Shown here: in pieces, positions 21,481 through 30,960 of the stretch
How positions within the stretch are numbered: position 1 is the stretch's first letter
Layout of the letters: every line of letters starts with the position of its first letter
Source: Paracentrotus lividus
Taxonomy: Eukaryota; Echinodermata; Echinoidea; Camarodonta; Echinidae
Reading direction: 5' to 3'
DNA: 64,000 nt
NCBI GenBank assembly: GCA_940671915.1
Contig: CALNVZ010002974.1
Span: 42,517,703 to 42,581,702 of the forward strand
Program-made: the position numbers and the translations under genes
The notes under the pieces: generated by a model
What the model saw: only the letters and a program-made list of their open reading frames with translations
Databases searched by the model: none
What the model was told of the DNA's origin: nothing

Positions 21481-22777
21481 TAGTCAGGCAGCCAGCTCGG
21501 TTCTGGTTAGCTGAACGAGGTACCAGTAGTAAAGTATTGGAATATATGGGGAGGAATCCCACATTTACTAAACCCAACGTCTGGCAGTGCATCTCTGCTG
21601 CATAAGGTCCCTATAGCCGGGGGCGTCCAAAATGAGTGCCCATTTTACAATTTTGTTTATTTTAATAAAAATAGCAAAAGTCATTTTCTACACACACTTA
21701 AATTGATGTCAAAATAAAGAGTATTAAATTGTCTTAACGCTTGTGCTATTTTGAAATCATACTGAAATCGAAAACAGTGAGAGTTTTAATGAAGAAATGT
21801 TTGTTTCTCCACTTTTTTACGAAATACTATTGTTCCCTTTTATCAATATATTTTTAATAAATAGTTGTAATAAACATTGATGTTTTGTAATTTTCTCAAA
21901 AACTACCTACGTGCATGTGAATGATGCTGTAAAAAGAAGACTTATCAATCTTATTCCGATAAAGAATTATGATAGATAAAGTCAAGGAACGCAAATAGAC
22001 AAAAATTCGACAATTGCCCCGTGACTGAGAATAACACAATACCCGCACGTGTATTATGAAAGCTGATTGTATGTGATGGCTGTGATAGGCCAAAACAAAA
22101 GTCCAAAAATGCGGAACATTTCGATACTTGTTTTGTCTGCTAAAAGCTATCGCATGTTATTGCGCCTTTCCTAATACACGTACGGTATGGGATTCTTCTT
22201 CGGATACGGGGCAAATTGTTGATTTTTGTCATATATTGCGTTTCCTGACTTGTAGCTCATCATAATGTCTTTATCGGAATAAGATATAACTCCCTTCTTT
22301 TACAGCATCATTCACATGCACGTAGTAGTTTTAGAAAGTTACAAACATACGTTTTTATACAACTATTTAAAAAATTATTGAAAAAGGGCCGGAAAAAATA
22401 TCTTTCCGCTAAAAAGGTAACGAAAAAGAAAACCATTTCTTCATTAAAACTCTCACTGTTTTCGATTTCAGTTATGATTTCAATAGCACAAGCGTTTAAG
22501 ACATTTAACTACTATTATTTTGACATCAAATTAAGTGTGTTTAGAAAAAATGACTTTTGCTATTTTATATTAAAAATAAAAAACGAATCCTCCAGTGGGC
22601 CACCTTCGAGTTTATAGGACAGCCCCGGCCGTGATGAGGACCTTATGCAAGCAAGATGCACTGCAACGTCCTCGAAATGAGTGGTTTAGTATAAATTGAG
22701 ATTCCTCCCCATATATTCCAATACTTTACTACTGGTACCTCGTTCAGCTAACCAGAACCGAGCTGGCTGCCTGACTA
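21481..22777. mobile_element. Fold-back element with arms of over 600 bp
   Basis: The outer 54 bp are nearly perfect inverted repeats beginning TAGTCAGGCAGCCAGCTCGG and ending in its complement, CCGAGCTGGCTGCCTGACTA. Pairing continues through ggaatatatggggaggaat, ttttcgatttcag, tcatgtgaatgatgctgtaaa-type blocks to a centre near 22130, so almost the whole 1.3 kb is one imperfect palindrome. ORFs at 21896-22093 (-) and 22378-22617 (+) are within arms. Superfamily unknown. Confidence 0.85.
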
Positions 22778-23238
22778 GAAGTCCCGCTAGTGGTAAACTG
22801 AAGAAGTACGGTACTTTACTTTTCAAATTAAAGAAGAGTGATAACCAATAAAAGATGGTATAATAGAAAAATAAGAAATGTCTTGGCCTCTTTTCTTCAT
22901 TGCAGAATGGGTTGTTATTGCAGGCCATTTGGGCTTGTTCTAGTTGGTCGAATTAGCATGTTCTGGATAGTTGGATAGGGCTGTTTTGGTAGGTTGGTTG
23001 GGCTTGTTCCATTTATTTGAATCAGCTTTTTTTGGTTGGTTGGTTAGCGTGATTCACTCAAAATGAAGACAAACTCTTGGTGCAGAAAAAGGCCAAACAT
23101 TTACCTGGCAAATAAACTACCGGTACCCAAGCATGTGAGAGAGCTGAAGAGGGTGCAGGTTCCCACACTAAAAGCTGTCTGAAACGCTTTTTTTTATGTG
23201 CATAGTTGTTTTTAATTGCATGTCTTTTTCCTTTTCAG
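22778..23238. other. Gene-free stretch upstream of a possible exon
   Basis: Contains a run of 'ttggttgg' words (22940-23050) and an acceptor-like tract at 23205-23238 (ttttttttatg...ctttttccttttcag). No other feature is supported. Confidence 0.35.
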
Positions 23239-23386
23239 ATATCCTATAGAAATACCTGAGTGTGGAGACACCTTGGGTGTTGGTGAAGATGTAGTGTTTG
23301 ATTTCCCAGCTGTGGCCAGCTGTGGTGCCACAGAATCTGGCGTAGTTAACATGGAGATTATTGAAGACGATGAGACGACTGAGTAA
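23239..23386 (+). CDS. Possible terminal exon, unknown gene
   Basis: A strong acceptor (ctttttccttttcag) is followed by an open frame of 48 codons, starting YPIEIPECGDTLGVGEDVVF and ending IIEDDETTE then TAA. The acidic end and the clean splice site favour a genuine last exon, but I do not recognise the protein. It ends about 110 bp before an LTR. It could belong to a host gene or to a transposon gene; the upstream exon was not identified. Confidence 0.4.
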
Positions 23387-23494
23387 ATCTGGCTAGTCAT
23401 TGGAACAGGTGCTACAGGAAAGCCATTCTCCTATTTGATGCAACTAGAGAGTACTGTTGTAGGAATGGATGTTCACTCATTAAGGCTTAACTTC

Positions 23495-23939
23495 TGTTAA
23501 GTACCTGGTGAGTCTAGCGCCATCTATTGCCTACAAACACCACGCAAGACACCATATAACACATGAATATATAGTGGCACGTATATGCGCGTCTGAGCGC
23601 TGCGAGCTCTCATCCAGTCTCTTTTTGCACGGATCCTGGATACAGTCAGTTAACAGTTTACACTCAACGACTCTATCCGATACGTGTACGACGAGCACCA
23701 GTAGTACTAAGCAATTGCAAGACCCTGGGTGATCCAGACTTTGGATAAGCTTCGGAAAGACCTCAGGTGAGTGGTTTTACGGATTATTCATCCCTGTAAT
23801 CGACGTTATAGTCGCGATAACCAGTTTATGTTATCTTATTGTACCCTATAAATTGTAACCCTCAGACAAGTATACTAATTGAATCTACTCGACGGTTATT
23901 TCTATTTATCTTACCGCTCGGATAACACGAATTACGACA
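23495..23939 (+). mobile_element. LTR of a Ty3/Gypsy-type retrotransposon (tRNA-Ser primed)
   Basis: The right edge is firm: ...CGGATAACACGAATTACGACA, one spacer base, then a primer-binding site matching tRNA-Ser. The left edge TGTTAAGTACCTGG was chosen because it gives TG...CA ends and a usual LTR length (about 445 bp), and is tentative. The last 75 bp recur at 24663-24737. ORF 23508-23732 crosses it and is not credible. Confidence 0.6.
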
Positions 23940-23940
23940 T

Positions 23941-23955
23941 TGGCGTAGTCGGCAG
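23941..23955 (+). promoter_or_regulatory. Primer-binding site complementary to tRNA-Ser 3' end
   Basis: TGGCGTAGTCGGCAG is the exact complement of ...CTGCCGACTACG plus CCA, the 3' end of eukaryotic tRNA-Ser as I recall it. It lies one base after the LTR, the normal spacing. Use of tRNA-Ser is known for mag-lineage Gypsy elements. Confidence 0.75.
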
Positions 23956-24296
23956 TATTTACACGGGACTGTTTGCCACCTGCACTATCGTCAGTAGATT
24001 CACCTAGTATTTATATTTTTGTTCCAAAAATACGGCCATTCAAGATCGGCAGAAAGTATTCATATACTAACTATACCACCAGTGAATATCTGTTTTATCA
24101 ATATCAGGGACGATTTTCATTGGATGGAGTAGATTTTTCGTGAATTTGTTGTATTTTCGTAAACGTAGCGTAAATGTTTTGTGTGGGGATTCACCATTCG
24201 GTAACCCGCGTGTATTGTATATTCTGCAGCGTGTGTGTGTATGCCTGTAGCGAGTGCTCATCGTGACTGTTGCCTTTGTATGCTTTTGTGTATAAT

Positions 24297-24363
24297 AAAA
24301 TAATAATACATTGTATTTCTATAGCGCTTATAACAGATGTTTCAAAGCGCTTTACATAAACAT
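24297..24363. repeat. Interspersed repeat with 'tagcgctt...aagcgctttaca' pair
   Basis: aataatacattgtatttct, then ATAGCGCTTATAAC and CAAAGCGCTTTACATAA. The paired AGCGCTT words resemble a repeat widespread in marine invertebrates. It lies between the LTR and its truncated partner, so it is probably a nested insertion. Confidence 0.45.
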
Positions 24364-24662
24364 ACACATAATTAATACACATAATATATAATATGAAAAC
24401 TTTAATTAAGGAAAATTATTAATACAAAGCATGTTAAGAATTACTACATTGTGTATAACTTAAGAAACGAGCAAATGGGGTGTAGATTGCTTTTGTGTGC
24501 AATGCTATTTTACGTTCAGTGTTCGTTGTGTGATTGGGGCTGTAGTTGCCTTGTGCGTGGACTTGTCCGGACCTGTTGGAAGATAGATCTTTCTTCCTTG
24601 GGACAGCGAAGTCGCTACCGCCTAGCTTAGTGATTTTTGGTGTATTTGAGTGTGTGCTAGCA

Positions 24663-24737
24663 TAGAGTATACTAATTGAATCTACTAGACGGTAATATCT
24701 ATTTATCTTTACCGCTCGGATAAAACGAATTACGACA
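24663..24737 (+). mobile_element. Truncated second LTR end
   Basis: From 'agtatactaattgaatctac' to 'acgaattacgaca' this repeats the last 75 bp of the LTR at 23495-23939 with a few changes. It could be what remains of the 3' LTR after internal deletion, since it lies about 720 bp downstream in the same orientation. Confidence 0.6.
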
Positions 24738-24752
24738 GTACACTGGAAATTA

Positions 24753-25060
24753 TGTGAGATAATGTTGTTTCATGAAGCTCCAAGAAATTTCAGAAAAGAA
24801 ACTCTATACTCTTACTCAAGAGGCAACTGTATCTTTAAATATAAAAGAAATAGGGAGATGCCGATCAACTAAAGACAGTCAAGAATCTCAAGAGCATGTT
24901 TGCAAAGGGAGAGGGGGTCAAGACAAGGGAAGAAGCGTGGCAGGAAATTAAAAGCATGAGGAGGGAAATGATAAGAAGGTCAGAAATCAAGGGCAATGTC
25001 CGACCTTATTTACAAGAAAGCTGTAAAACCCTAGAAAAATGAAACTTGGAAGACAACTCC
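24753..25060 (+). pseudogene. Decayed copy of an unknown gene also present at 36.55 kb
   Basis: 'catgaagctccaagaaattt', 'gaggcaactgtatctttaaa' and 'atagggagatgccgatcaac' match 36605-36720 closely. In the better copy the frame reads QGISEEECCALFQEATVSLN, then IKQIGRW. Here that frame is broken by several indels. Further on, another frame reads KSMFAKGEGVKTREEAWQEI, then RREMIRRSEIKGNVRPYL, which is absent from the other copy. I do not recognise the family. Confidence 0.5.
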
Positions 25061-25639
25061 TGATTGTTTTGGCCTACATGTTGCTTGTCAATGTGGAGGC
25101 AATTTTAGGTTAGCTTGAAGTTTGCAGGCTTAGGAACCCCTTACGTTTGCAGACGAGAGCACTGAAATTGATGGATCCAGGAGGCCAATTCCCTCAAGGC
25201 TAGAGTAAGTCTTACATTTTTTATGGCTGTTAAAGTAGCTGGTCTCGATTTCATTGAATCATCCAACAAAGCAAGAAAGAAACTAACCAGTCAGGAGTGG
25301 CAGGGATACATTCAGTTCATGAAAGGCTAAACAACAATGAGAGTCAATGTGAAACTTCCTCATTGATTCCCCATGGCCCATTGATTGTTCAAATAGCTAT
25401 TATTTAGACATGAATATGAATTTGGCAAAAGAGTTTGTGGAAAATACAGACAAATGTACTGTGAATGTCAGAATGAACTTTATGAGAAAAGTTCTAAAAG
25501 AAGAGACTAAATGACACGGAAAAGGGCAAATTAAGTGCACTACTTTAAAAGCACTGAGAAACATTTGCAAAATCTAAAAGTGACATCAGGAGATGTGGTG
25601 TTCTTCAGCATGAAAATGATTAACCCACAACCTCCCCAG

Positions 25640-26007
25640 AGGCATCTCCAATCGTTTAGGTTAAAAAAGAAAGATGGCACCACACGTCCCAGTGTCGATT
25701 ACTGCAAACTAAACTCTGTGACCAAATTTGACTGCTTTCCACTCCCTAAAATTGAGGAATGTCTGGATAGTTTTCTCCACCCTTGGATCCAATCAGTTTG
25801 AAGTCAAAGAAGAGAACAGGCCCAAAACTGCATTCCGAACAAGGTCTTGTCTGTATGAGTACATACAGTAGTTTATATGCTATTTAGACTCTCGAATGCA
25901 CTGAGAACCATTGAAAGGTGCATGGAATTAGTGATGAAAGGTCTCCAACGGAAAATGCTGCTAGTCTACCTGGATGATCTTATAATCTTCAGTAAAACTT
26001 GCGATGA
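25640..26007 (+). pseudogene. Ty3/Gypsy reverse transcriptase fragment, first part
   Basis: The frame reads LKKKDGTTRPSVDYCKLNSV, then TKFDCFPLPKIEECLDS, matching the Gypsy RT segment VKKKDG--R-CVDYRKLN-VT--D-YPLP-ID. It then shifts into EENRPKTAFRTR and, further on, LSNALRTIERCMELVMKGLQ with the catalytic motif YLDDLIIFSK (about 25967-25996). The step between these parts has frameshifts and lost bases. Both catalytic aspartates are present. It is interrupted at 26008 by a 101-bp MITE. Pol of this kind copies element RNA into DNA; this copy is broken. Confidence 0.85.
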
Positions 26008-26108
26008 CCCTTACAAAAATATATCAATGGTATAGATGGTATTTCAATGGTATACCACTAAAATACCATTGGATACCACTGAAATACCATTGGGGATTTT
26101 TGTAAGGG
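26008..26108. mobile_element. 101-bp MITE nested in the Gypsy RT
   Basis: Perfect 13-bp inverted ends CCCTTACAAAAAT and ATTTTTGTAAGGG. The interior is a ladder of CAATGG, ATACCATTGG and ATTTCAATGGTAT words that is itself nearly palindromic. The RT similarity stops at its left end and resumes at its right end, so it inserted into the retrotransposon. No clear target duplication beyond possible 'ga'. Confidence 0.85.
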
Positions 26109-26240
26109 GAGCACCTGTACACTATTGCAAGAGGAGGTTCTCTACCTGGGCCATATGGAGTAAAACCAAATCCAGAGAGTGTTAGTGCTGCAGCCGAGTG
26201 GGAAACTCCAACTACAAGTGAGATGTGCTTTCTTTCTTGG
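26109..26240 (+). pseudogene. Ty3/Gypsy reverse transcriptase fragment, second part
   Basis: After the MITE, one frame reads LQEEVLYLGHM and another supplies KPNPESV followed by WETPTTSE, matching the family segment --EV-YLGH-VS--GI-P-PE-V-A---W-TP---- at the end of the RT and start of the RNase H connection. Several indels separate these pieces. No RNase H or integrase follows directly. Confidence 0.7.
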
Positions 26241-26261
26241 GACATTGCTCTTACTTATCAA

Positions 26262-26342
26262 AAGTTCAACATTTTCAATGTAGTGTCATCCAAATCTGAC
26301 ATCATCTTAAGCACTGACATGTACAAGCCAGACTCGGTGAAT
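26262..26342 (+). repeat. Fragment of the conserved unknown gene found at 31 kb
   Basis: 'caacattttcaatgtagtgt' through 'acatgtacaagccagactcg' repeats 31216-31286 with few changes (encoding INIFNVVSSKSDIIL and DMYKPDSV in the better copy). It is a partial duplicate without its flanks. Confidence 0.75.
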
Positions 26343-26546
26343 GTTATTGACTATTGTGCCCAATGTCTATAGTGGGATCAGGAAAAGATTTACAAGACCT
26401 TCTACTACTGGGAAGGAAGTGATGGAGGCTATAAACAGTTTATATTGAAAGCAGCAACTCACTTTCTTTCTACATGTAGGCTTTATTGAGATCGCTCTCA
26501 AAAGACTTGTTAAACCTGGAAAAGATCTACGAAGACCTTGCTCTAG

Positions 26547-26756
26547 AAAGGAGGTGATGGAAACCAAGCAGTACATATTGAAGGTAACACATTTCCAAAA
26601 ACAAAGAAAAGGGCTGGTACCCAACCAAATCCACAGGCCAAGCAAACTGGGAAAAAGTGGTTGACACCAAGAGGAGGTAGGCGTCCTGCGATGAACATAG
26701 CAGCAGCCTATGAGAGAATAAATTCATTTTGGGAAAGGAGAAAGGAGAAACTTAAG
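26547..26756 (+). CDS. Orphan exon, unknown protein
   Basis: Between acceptor ccttgctctag and donor CTTAAG|GTAAGA the open frame reads VHIEGNTFPKTKKRAGTQPN and, later, GGRRPAMNIAAAYERINSFW. It is rich in Lys and Arg. A related stretch of DNA lies at 26385-26455. I do not recognise the family. By position it may be an upstream exon of the P2X7-like gene that follows. The left splice site is a best guess. Confidence 0.4.
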
Positions 26757-27173
26757 GTAAGAAATTTCTTTTTATCAACCGATTTCATTCTAATTGGAGT
26801 TTATTTTGAAGTATTTTACACACATTGCAATTGGTTCGAATGAGATAAAGGGGAATAAGACAAAGAGTTCCCCAAATAAAAAACGACATTTTGGGATGAT
26901 TTTGAAAATTATAATCTTGATAATGTAATTAGAATTGAACAAAGCAAGAGATGCTAGATGTAATCTAGTTTACAGGAACATGGCTATGAGCTTGAAGTTC
27001 CTGAAAAGAAGCAACAAAGAAGATAAAGCTAGTAAAGAAAATTTAAAAAAATAAAAGATAAGATATCATAACACTCATCAGGAATTGGATCAGAGGCAAG
27101 GGTTGGGATGAAATATGCAGAAATGTGTGTGTTTTTATTTTTTATTTTGTACATTTGTGTTGTGCCCCTAAAG

Positions 27174-27440
27174 GAAGACATTTCAAACATGTCGCGAGAA
27201 GAGATTGAAGATCTCCTATTTCGTGCTCTCGAGAAGTGTCCAGGAATGATTTTTGACATAATGGCTCCGCAGCCTGTGCCTCCATTGGAACCTCCACAGG
27301 AACAGCTTGATTGGTGTACTTGTGGCAATCGCATCTAAATGCCGACATATGCAGAATGTTTGTGCTGTCGACACACACTGGAAGAGTGTACCTCTACATC
27401 GCCTGAATAAAGCCCATTTGATTTTGACAGAAGCCATATA
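27174..27440 (+). pseudogene. P2X7-like cytoplasmic domain, first exon, broken
   Basis: From acceptor gtgcccctaaag the frame reads EDISNMSREEIEDLLFRALE, then CPGMIFDIMAPQP and LDWCTCGN. After an in-frame TAA it continues MPTYAECLCCRHTLEECTST. This matches the zinc-binding, Cys-rich domain named after the cytoplasmic tail of P2X7 receptors (W-C-C--C--MPT--E--CCR-----C-T). One expected Cys (after CGN) is replaced and a stop lies beside it. Such domains occur as stand-alone proteins in invertebrates, without the P2X channel part. The second half is at 27985-28185. Confidence 0.7.
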
Positions 27441-27984
27441 GAATGATGTAAATTGAAGTTTACATCGACTATACACCTACAGGTCCCTTTTTTGGCAGAA
27501 TACCTTTACAAATTGTAGGGATCCCATGCCCCCCTTTATATTTTTATACTTATCACATCTTGATATTTAACTTTTATCTTTTTAATTTCAAGAAAGTGAC
27601 TAGTCATCATAAACTGCACATTCCATCAAAGTTGATTGCAAGCAAACAATGAACAAACAATTTTATTGGATATGAAATCATGTATTTGAGTCATAAATAA
27701 GTTGTGTTTTGGGGCTGCACATCATTATACCGTGATACTTCGCGAGGGGATTTCGACAAGCCGTTTGCTCCGTTAATGAGGTTTTTGATTGACTCAAGCC
27801 TGTTACAAAACACAATAAAAAAATAAATGCATGATTACTGCCTTCAGACGAGTGTTTTTCTTTAGGAGAAAGGCTTTTATAATTCGACTTGGACCCGTGT
27901 TATTTTAATTCATTTTTTTGCCCATAAAATAATAAAATTTCTATCAAGGGTTCAATTTTAATTTTTGCCCTGAAGGTATTTCAG

Positions 27985-28185
27985 CTAATCACAGATGAAG
28001 CCAGTCTCATGCAATGTGGCAGATGCCTATAACCTGGAAGGTGAGCCACACAACAGGGCAATAAGGCATGCAGGGTATAGATCGTTTGTCTTTTGGCAGC
28101 ATGGTCGCCTTGGCCAAGGAGAGTGGTGCCCAGCTGCTGTGTAACAACAATTCCCAGATTATATCAATAGACAGAAAGTGAAAGT
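27985..28185 (+). pseudogene. P2X7-like cytoplasmic domain, second exon, frame-broken
   Basis: After acceptor aggtatttcag, one frame gives MKPVSCNVADAYNLEGEPHN and then RAIRHAGYRSFVFWQHGRLG. A second frame gives RVVPSCCV, and a third FPDYINRQK. Together these match the family pattern NRA-RH--YR-F--W-HG-LG---R-V-PSCCV--IR--FPD of the P2X7-like domain. Two single-base frame steps are needed within 60 bp. It runs into sequence shared with the 33-kb copy shortly downstream. Confidence 0.7.
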
Positions 28186-28189
28186 TGCC

Positions 28190-28983
28190 AGATTCCTTTT
28201 ACCACAATTTCCTTCTGTTGGCTGTTTCTATATTCTGTTTGTCTAGTTCAGTGTTCCTGTCAACCCATTGTGACTATGCAGACGATTTGCTCAAACTCTT
28301 TGTTAGCAATTGGGGCAGTTTGTAAGGACGGGCATTACATTTTTCTCTCAATGAAATACATTTTTTCTTTTGTATTTCAGATCAGAGGATGTTCAATCTT
28401 CTCGAAACTGTGCTACAAAAGCTAGATAGGCATGAGCAACTGCTCATTGAGATTGCAAGAAGGCAGGGAGGGCCAATGCCAGCTGATCCAGAATTAGACG
28501 AAGACGTGGGTCTGCCACAATTACCTTGTGAGACTCGGAAGGCTCTTCAAGAGCTCAACACTCTCCTGGAGAATTCTGGAGCTGCATGCAAAAAACTGGT
28601 AAGCAAAATGTGTGTGTGTGTGTGTGTGTGTTTGAGAGTTTTTTTGTCCTGTCTCATCTATAAGAGTACATGGCCATGCATTTTGAACTTGCCCCATTTT
28701 GTGTCACGGCACCAAAATCCAAAAATTTATGTACCTATCAGATCAAGGTGTCGTAACTTTAAAAATGTCAACTTTATCCCTATAAAAGTATACATTTCCT
28801 AAAAGGAAATATCCTGATGATTTCAAAAATGGTATTCAAAATAAAGTCAGGTATTGTGGTAACACCTTGTGTGGGAAAATGTTTGATTTTTGAGGGCCCT
28901 ATTTGTTTATATTATTTTTTGGAGCCCCTGTATCTTTCCTCACTTTGCTCTGACCAGTAACTTTTCACCATATTTGAAAGCAT
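28190..28983 (+). repeat. Segmental duplicate, copy 1 (with 33255-34058)
   Basis: The DUF4806 exon plus about 190 bp upstream and 380 bp downstream is repeated at 33255-34058, including non-coding words such as 'gagtacatggccatgc' and 'tttcctaaaaggaaatatcc'. Similarity stops at about 28983 / 34058, where copy 1 switches to a retrotransposon integrase. Confidence 0.85.
28381..28598 (+). CDS. DUF4806-family gene exon, copy 1
   Basis: Clean exon between ttgtatttcag and AAACTG|GTAAGC, encoding DQRMFNLLETVLQKLDRHEQ and ending LQELNTLLENSGAACKKL. The pattern (a coiled segment, then a 'lp...--l--l---L----' stretch) is the start of the DUF4806 domain, whose C-terminal half I find for copy 2 at 34876. 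No matching second half follows here: from 28984 the sequence becomes Gypsy integrase. DUF4806 has no known activity; it is found in multi-copy, often transposon-linked invertebrate proteins. Confidence 0.65.
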
Positions 28984-29327
28984 GGCAAACAGTATTCGTA
29001 AGGCACATGATGCTGCCGTAATACCCTTCAAGCAACTCAGAAAAGGATGAAGAGGGATTATAATGTAAAGCTGTATGTCCGTCATTTTCAAGAGGGTGAT
29101 CGTGTGTATCTTCTGGATACGGTTATGATGAAGGGCAAGTGTAAGAAGCTTTCACCTCCTTGGAAGGGGCCCGCCGTGATCGTAAAAAGATAAACACCTT
29201 ATCTATACCGAAATAGTGTACAGGAATAAAGCCTTAATCGTCAATCATGACAGGTTTAAGAAGTGCATGGATACACGTGTTACCCCCAAAGCACTTAGAA
29301 AAGAGATCTTTTCTGTTTCTTTGAAAG
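28984..29327 (+). pseudogene. Ty3/Gypsy integrase C-terminal region
   Basis: After a one-base frame step near 29047 the frame reads RDYNVKLYVRHFQEGDRVYL, then MKGKCKKLSPPWKGPAVIVK, a stop, TPYLYR, and after another step IVYRNKALIVNHDRFKKC. This matches the integrase C-terminal (GPY/F-like) segment D--------GD-V---D-----G---KL-P-W-GP--I----TP-LY-----------VNHDRLK of Gypsy pol. The catalytic DDE core is not present upstream, where DUF4806-linked sequence lies instead. An integrase of this kind joins element DNA to the genome; only its tail remains. Confidence 0.8.
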
Positions 29328-29463
29328 GCAGATGACGGAACTCTAATGATCCAGTGTGATGGTTGTAATGAGTGGTTTCACGGTAAATGTGTAGGAATTA
29401 CCATCGCTGAAAGTTTTGAATATTGATAAATATTTTTGCCCCTTTTGTAAACAAATTAAGTGA
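29328..29463 (+). pseudogene. PHD finger adjoining the Gypsy integrase tail
   Basis: The frame reads ADDGTLMIQCDGCNEWFHGK, then CVGIT; after one frame step, IDKYFCPFCKQIK and a stop. This is the C4HC3 zinc finger pattern C--C-EW-H--CVG-------YFCP-C, with the first Cys pair missing or lost at the left. PHD fingers read histone H3 tails. Placed directly after the integrase tail on the same strand and ending in a stop, it looks like the C-terminal domain of a Gypsy polyprotein, where it could guide integration to chromatin. That role is inference. Confidence 0.75.
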
Positions 29464-29497
29464 TTTCTTTTATTTGTTCATTAACCTGTACCTCCAG

Positions 29498-29575
29498 ATT
29501 ATGGATGATGACATGCTGTCCATCAATGCCCTGGATGAGAAGATGGCAGAGACTCTGAGAAAAAGATTGAGATAG
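29498..29575 (+). CDS. Short possible terminal exon
   Basis: After acceptor acctccag the frame reads MDDDMLSINALDEKMAETLR, then KRLR and TAG. The Lys/Arg-rich end and clean acceptor support an exon, but 25 residues are too few to assign. It may end the DUF4806 copy 1 gene or a retroelement gene. Confidence 0.3.
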   Translation: MMDDDMLSINALDEKMAETLRKRLR

Positions 29576-29714
29576 ATATTTGGCAGAAATTGGGACCTCC
29601 CCCAACCCCCGGTACAAAAGCAAAGCGGACGTAGCGGCGCAAAATGCGCCGGGTTAAATCTCAAGTTCTCCAGGCTGGGTCTGTGGTAGCTCCCTATCCC
29701 CTAGGTAATAGGAA

Positions 29715-29895
29715 GAAATCGAACACTGAAGTGGGCAAGGATCCTTCACCCCCGGTGGTGGAATCTACTACTGATGTGGGTAAAGTTCCCTTACCCCAGT
29801 AGTAGAGACCATTGCTGATGTGGGCGAAGATTGTTTGCCCCCGGTGGCAGAGACCGCCACTGATGAGGGTGAAAACCCTTCACCCCCAACGGTAG
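29715..29895 (+). repeat. Coding-like proline-rich tandem repeat
   Basis: Three to four units of about 48-51 bp, each close to 'cccccggtggtggaatctac' then 'tactgatgtgggtaaag'. In one frame they read PPVVESTTDVGK, VVETIADVGE, PPVAETATDEGE. Period three plus conserved residues imply that this was protein-coding, a Pro/Val/Glu/Thr-rich spacer between the PHD finger and the TatD-like fragment. A TAG interrupts one unit. Confidence 0.6.
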
Positions 29896-30075
29896 GTAAG
29901 AGATTCCCGGTGATGGGTAGAGGGCAGGGTCTTGAGAGATATTCACACACTCTGAACGCTCCCTGCCTGTGGTAGTGTAGTCTCAGGCTGTTTTCCTCCC
30001 CCTCCCTTGTTGCCTGCTCCCCTTCCCTTGTTACCTCCTTCCATGGGCCTGCTCTCAATCAACCCCCCCCCCCCT

Positions 30076-30240
30076 GTTAGTTGGTTTGACGCACATTTTC
30101 ACCCCGATAGGTGTGGGTGGTTTGGAGGGAGGCGTCGCCATCCCAATCGTGTTCCAGACCATCCGTTGGAAATTGTCGGGGGTGTTATAAACTTCTGTGA
30201 AACTACGAGATATATATATGTGATGGAAATTTATATGTAA
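30076..30240 (+). pseudogene. TatD-like metal-dependent hydrolase fragment
   Basis: The frame reads WFDAHFHPDRCGWFGG and, after a basic stretch, PLEIVGGVINFCE. TatD-type enzymes open with D-H-H-D-- (here DAHFHPD) whose histidines bind metal, followed by a strand like IVGGV. Only the N-terminal 40 or so residues are present; the remaining metal ligands are missing. It follows the PHD finger and proline repeat on the same strand. I recall related proteins in invertebrate transposon-linked genes, but that memory is not a database result. Confidence 0.5.
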
Positions 30241-30960
30241 TTTGTATACCTCCGTATTACATAATATGTTGGGGATATTAGGTTTATGTACTTTTTATTC
30301 AGTTACATGTAAGGGTTGTTAGAAATTTTCTCAGGAGTATGGAGTGCCAAACTTGAAAATTACTTTGGTTTATGAATTTGTTATTAAGTTATACTGGGGA
30401 GTAATTTTGGTGGGAGAGTAACAGCACACCATACCTAAAACCCATTTGGCTTTCCATACATCTCTAAAGTAAACACACTGCAAAGTTTGGAGGAAGTCCT
30501 CCAAGGTATAAAGTGAAAAGGTGGGGTTACATCTTGTCATAAGTACTGTCACTGCAGATAAGAAGTCAAGCATCATGCTTGCGTGCCAATACAAAGGAGC
30601 AGTGTACTGAATATCTCAACTTTAAGAATTAACTTCATTGCTTTAAAACTATATTTCTCTTGGTATTATAACATTATCTGGATCATGTGGAAGAGAAACA
30701 GTATAGCAGAAGTTATATAAACCATCTAAAGCATAAAGCATCTACGGATTGAGAGGAAACTTTCAAAATAAAGTCTTTAGCTGAACCAGTAATTGAGAAT
30801 GTGTGCGTTTAATTATTCATCGTCGTCTCGTCTTTCATAATCATATCGGGGCAGTCACAGTGCCATCACTGCATACGTATAGGAAACCGTTATTGATATG
30901 CTTGTAAGAGGAGGTTGCTGAGACATATAAATTTAGAGAAAGTGTCAATGTATCACATCA
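30241..30960. other. Gene-free stretch
   Basis: No recognisable exon. 30370-30594 (-) is an ORF without domain or splice support. Confidence 0.35.
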
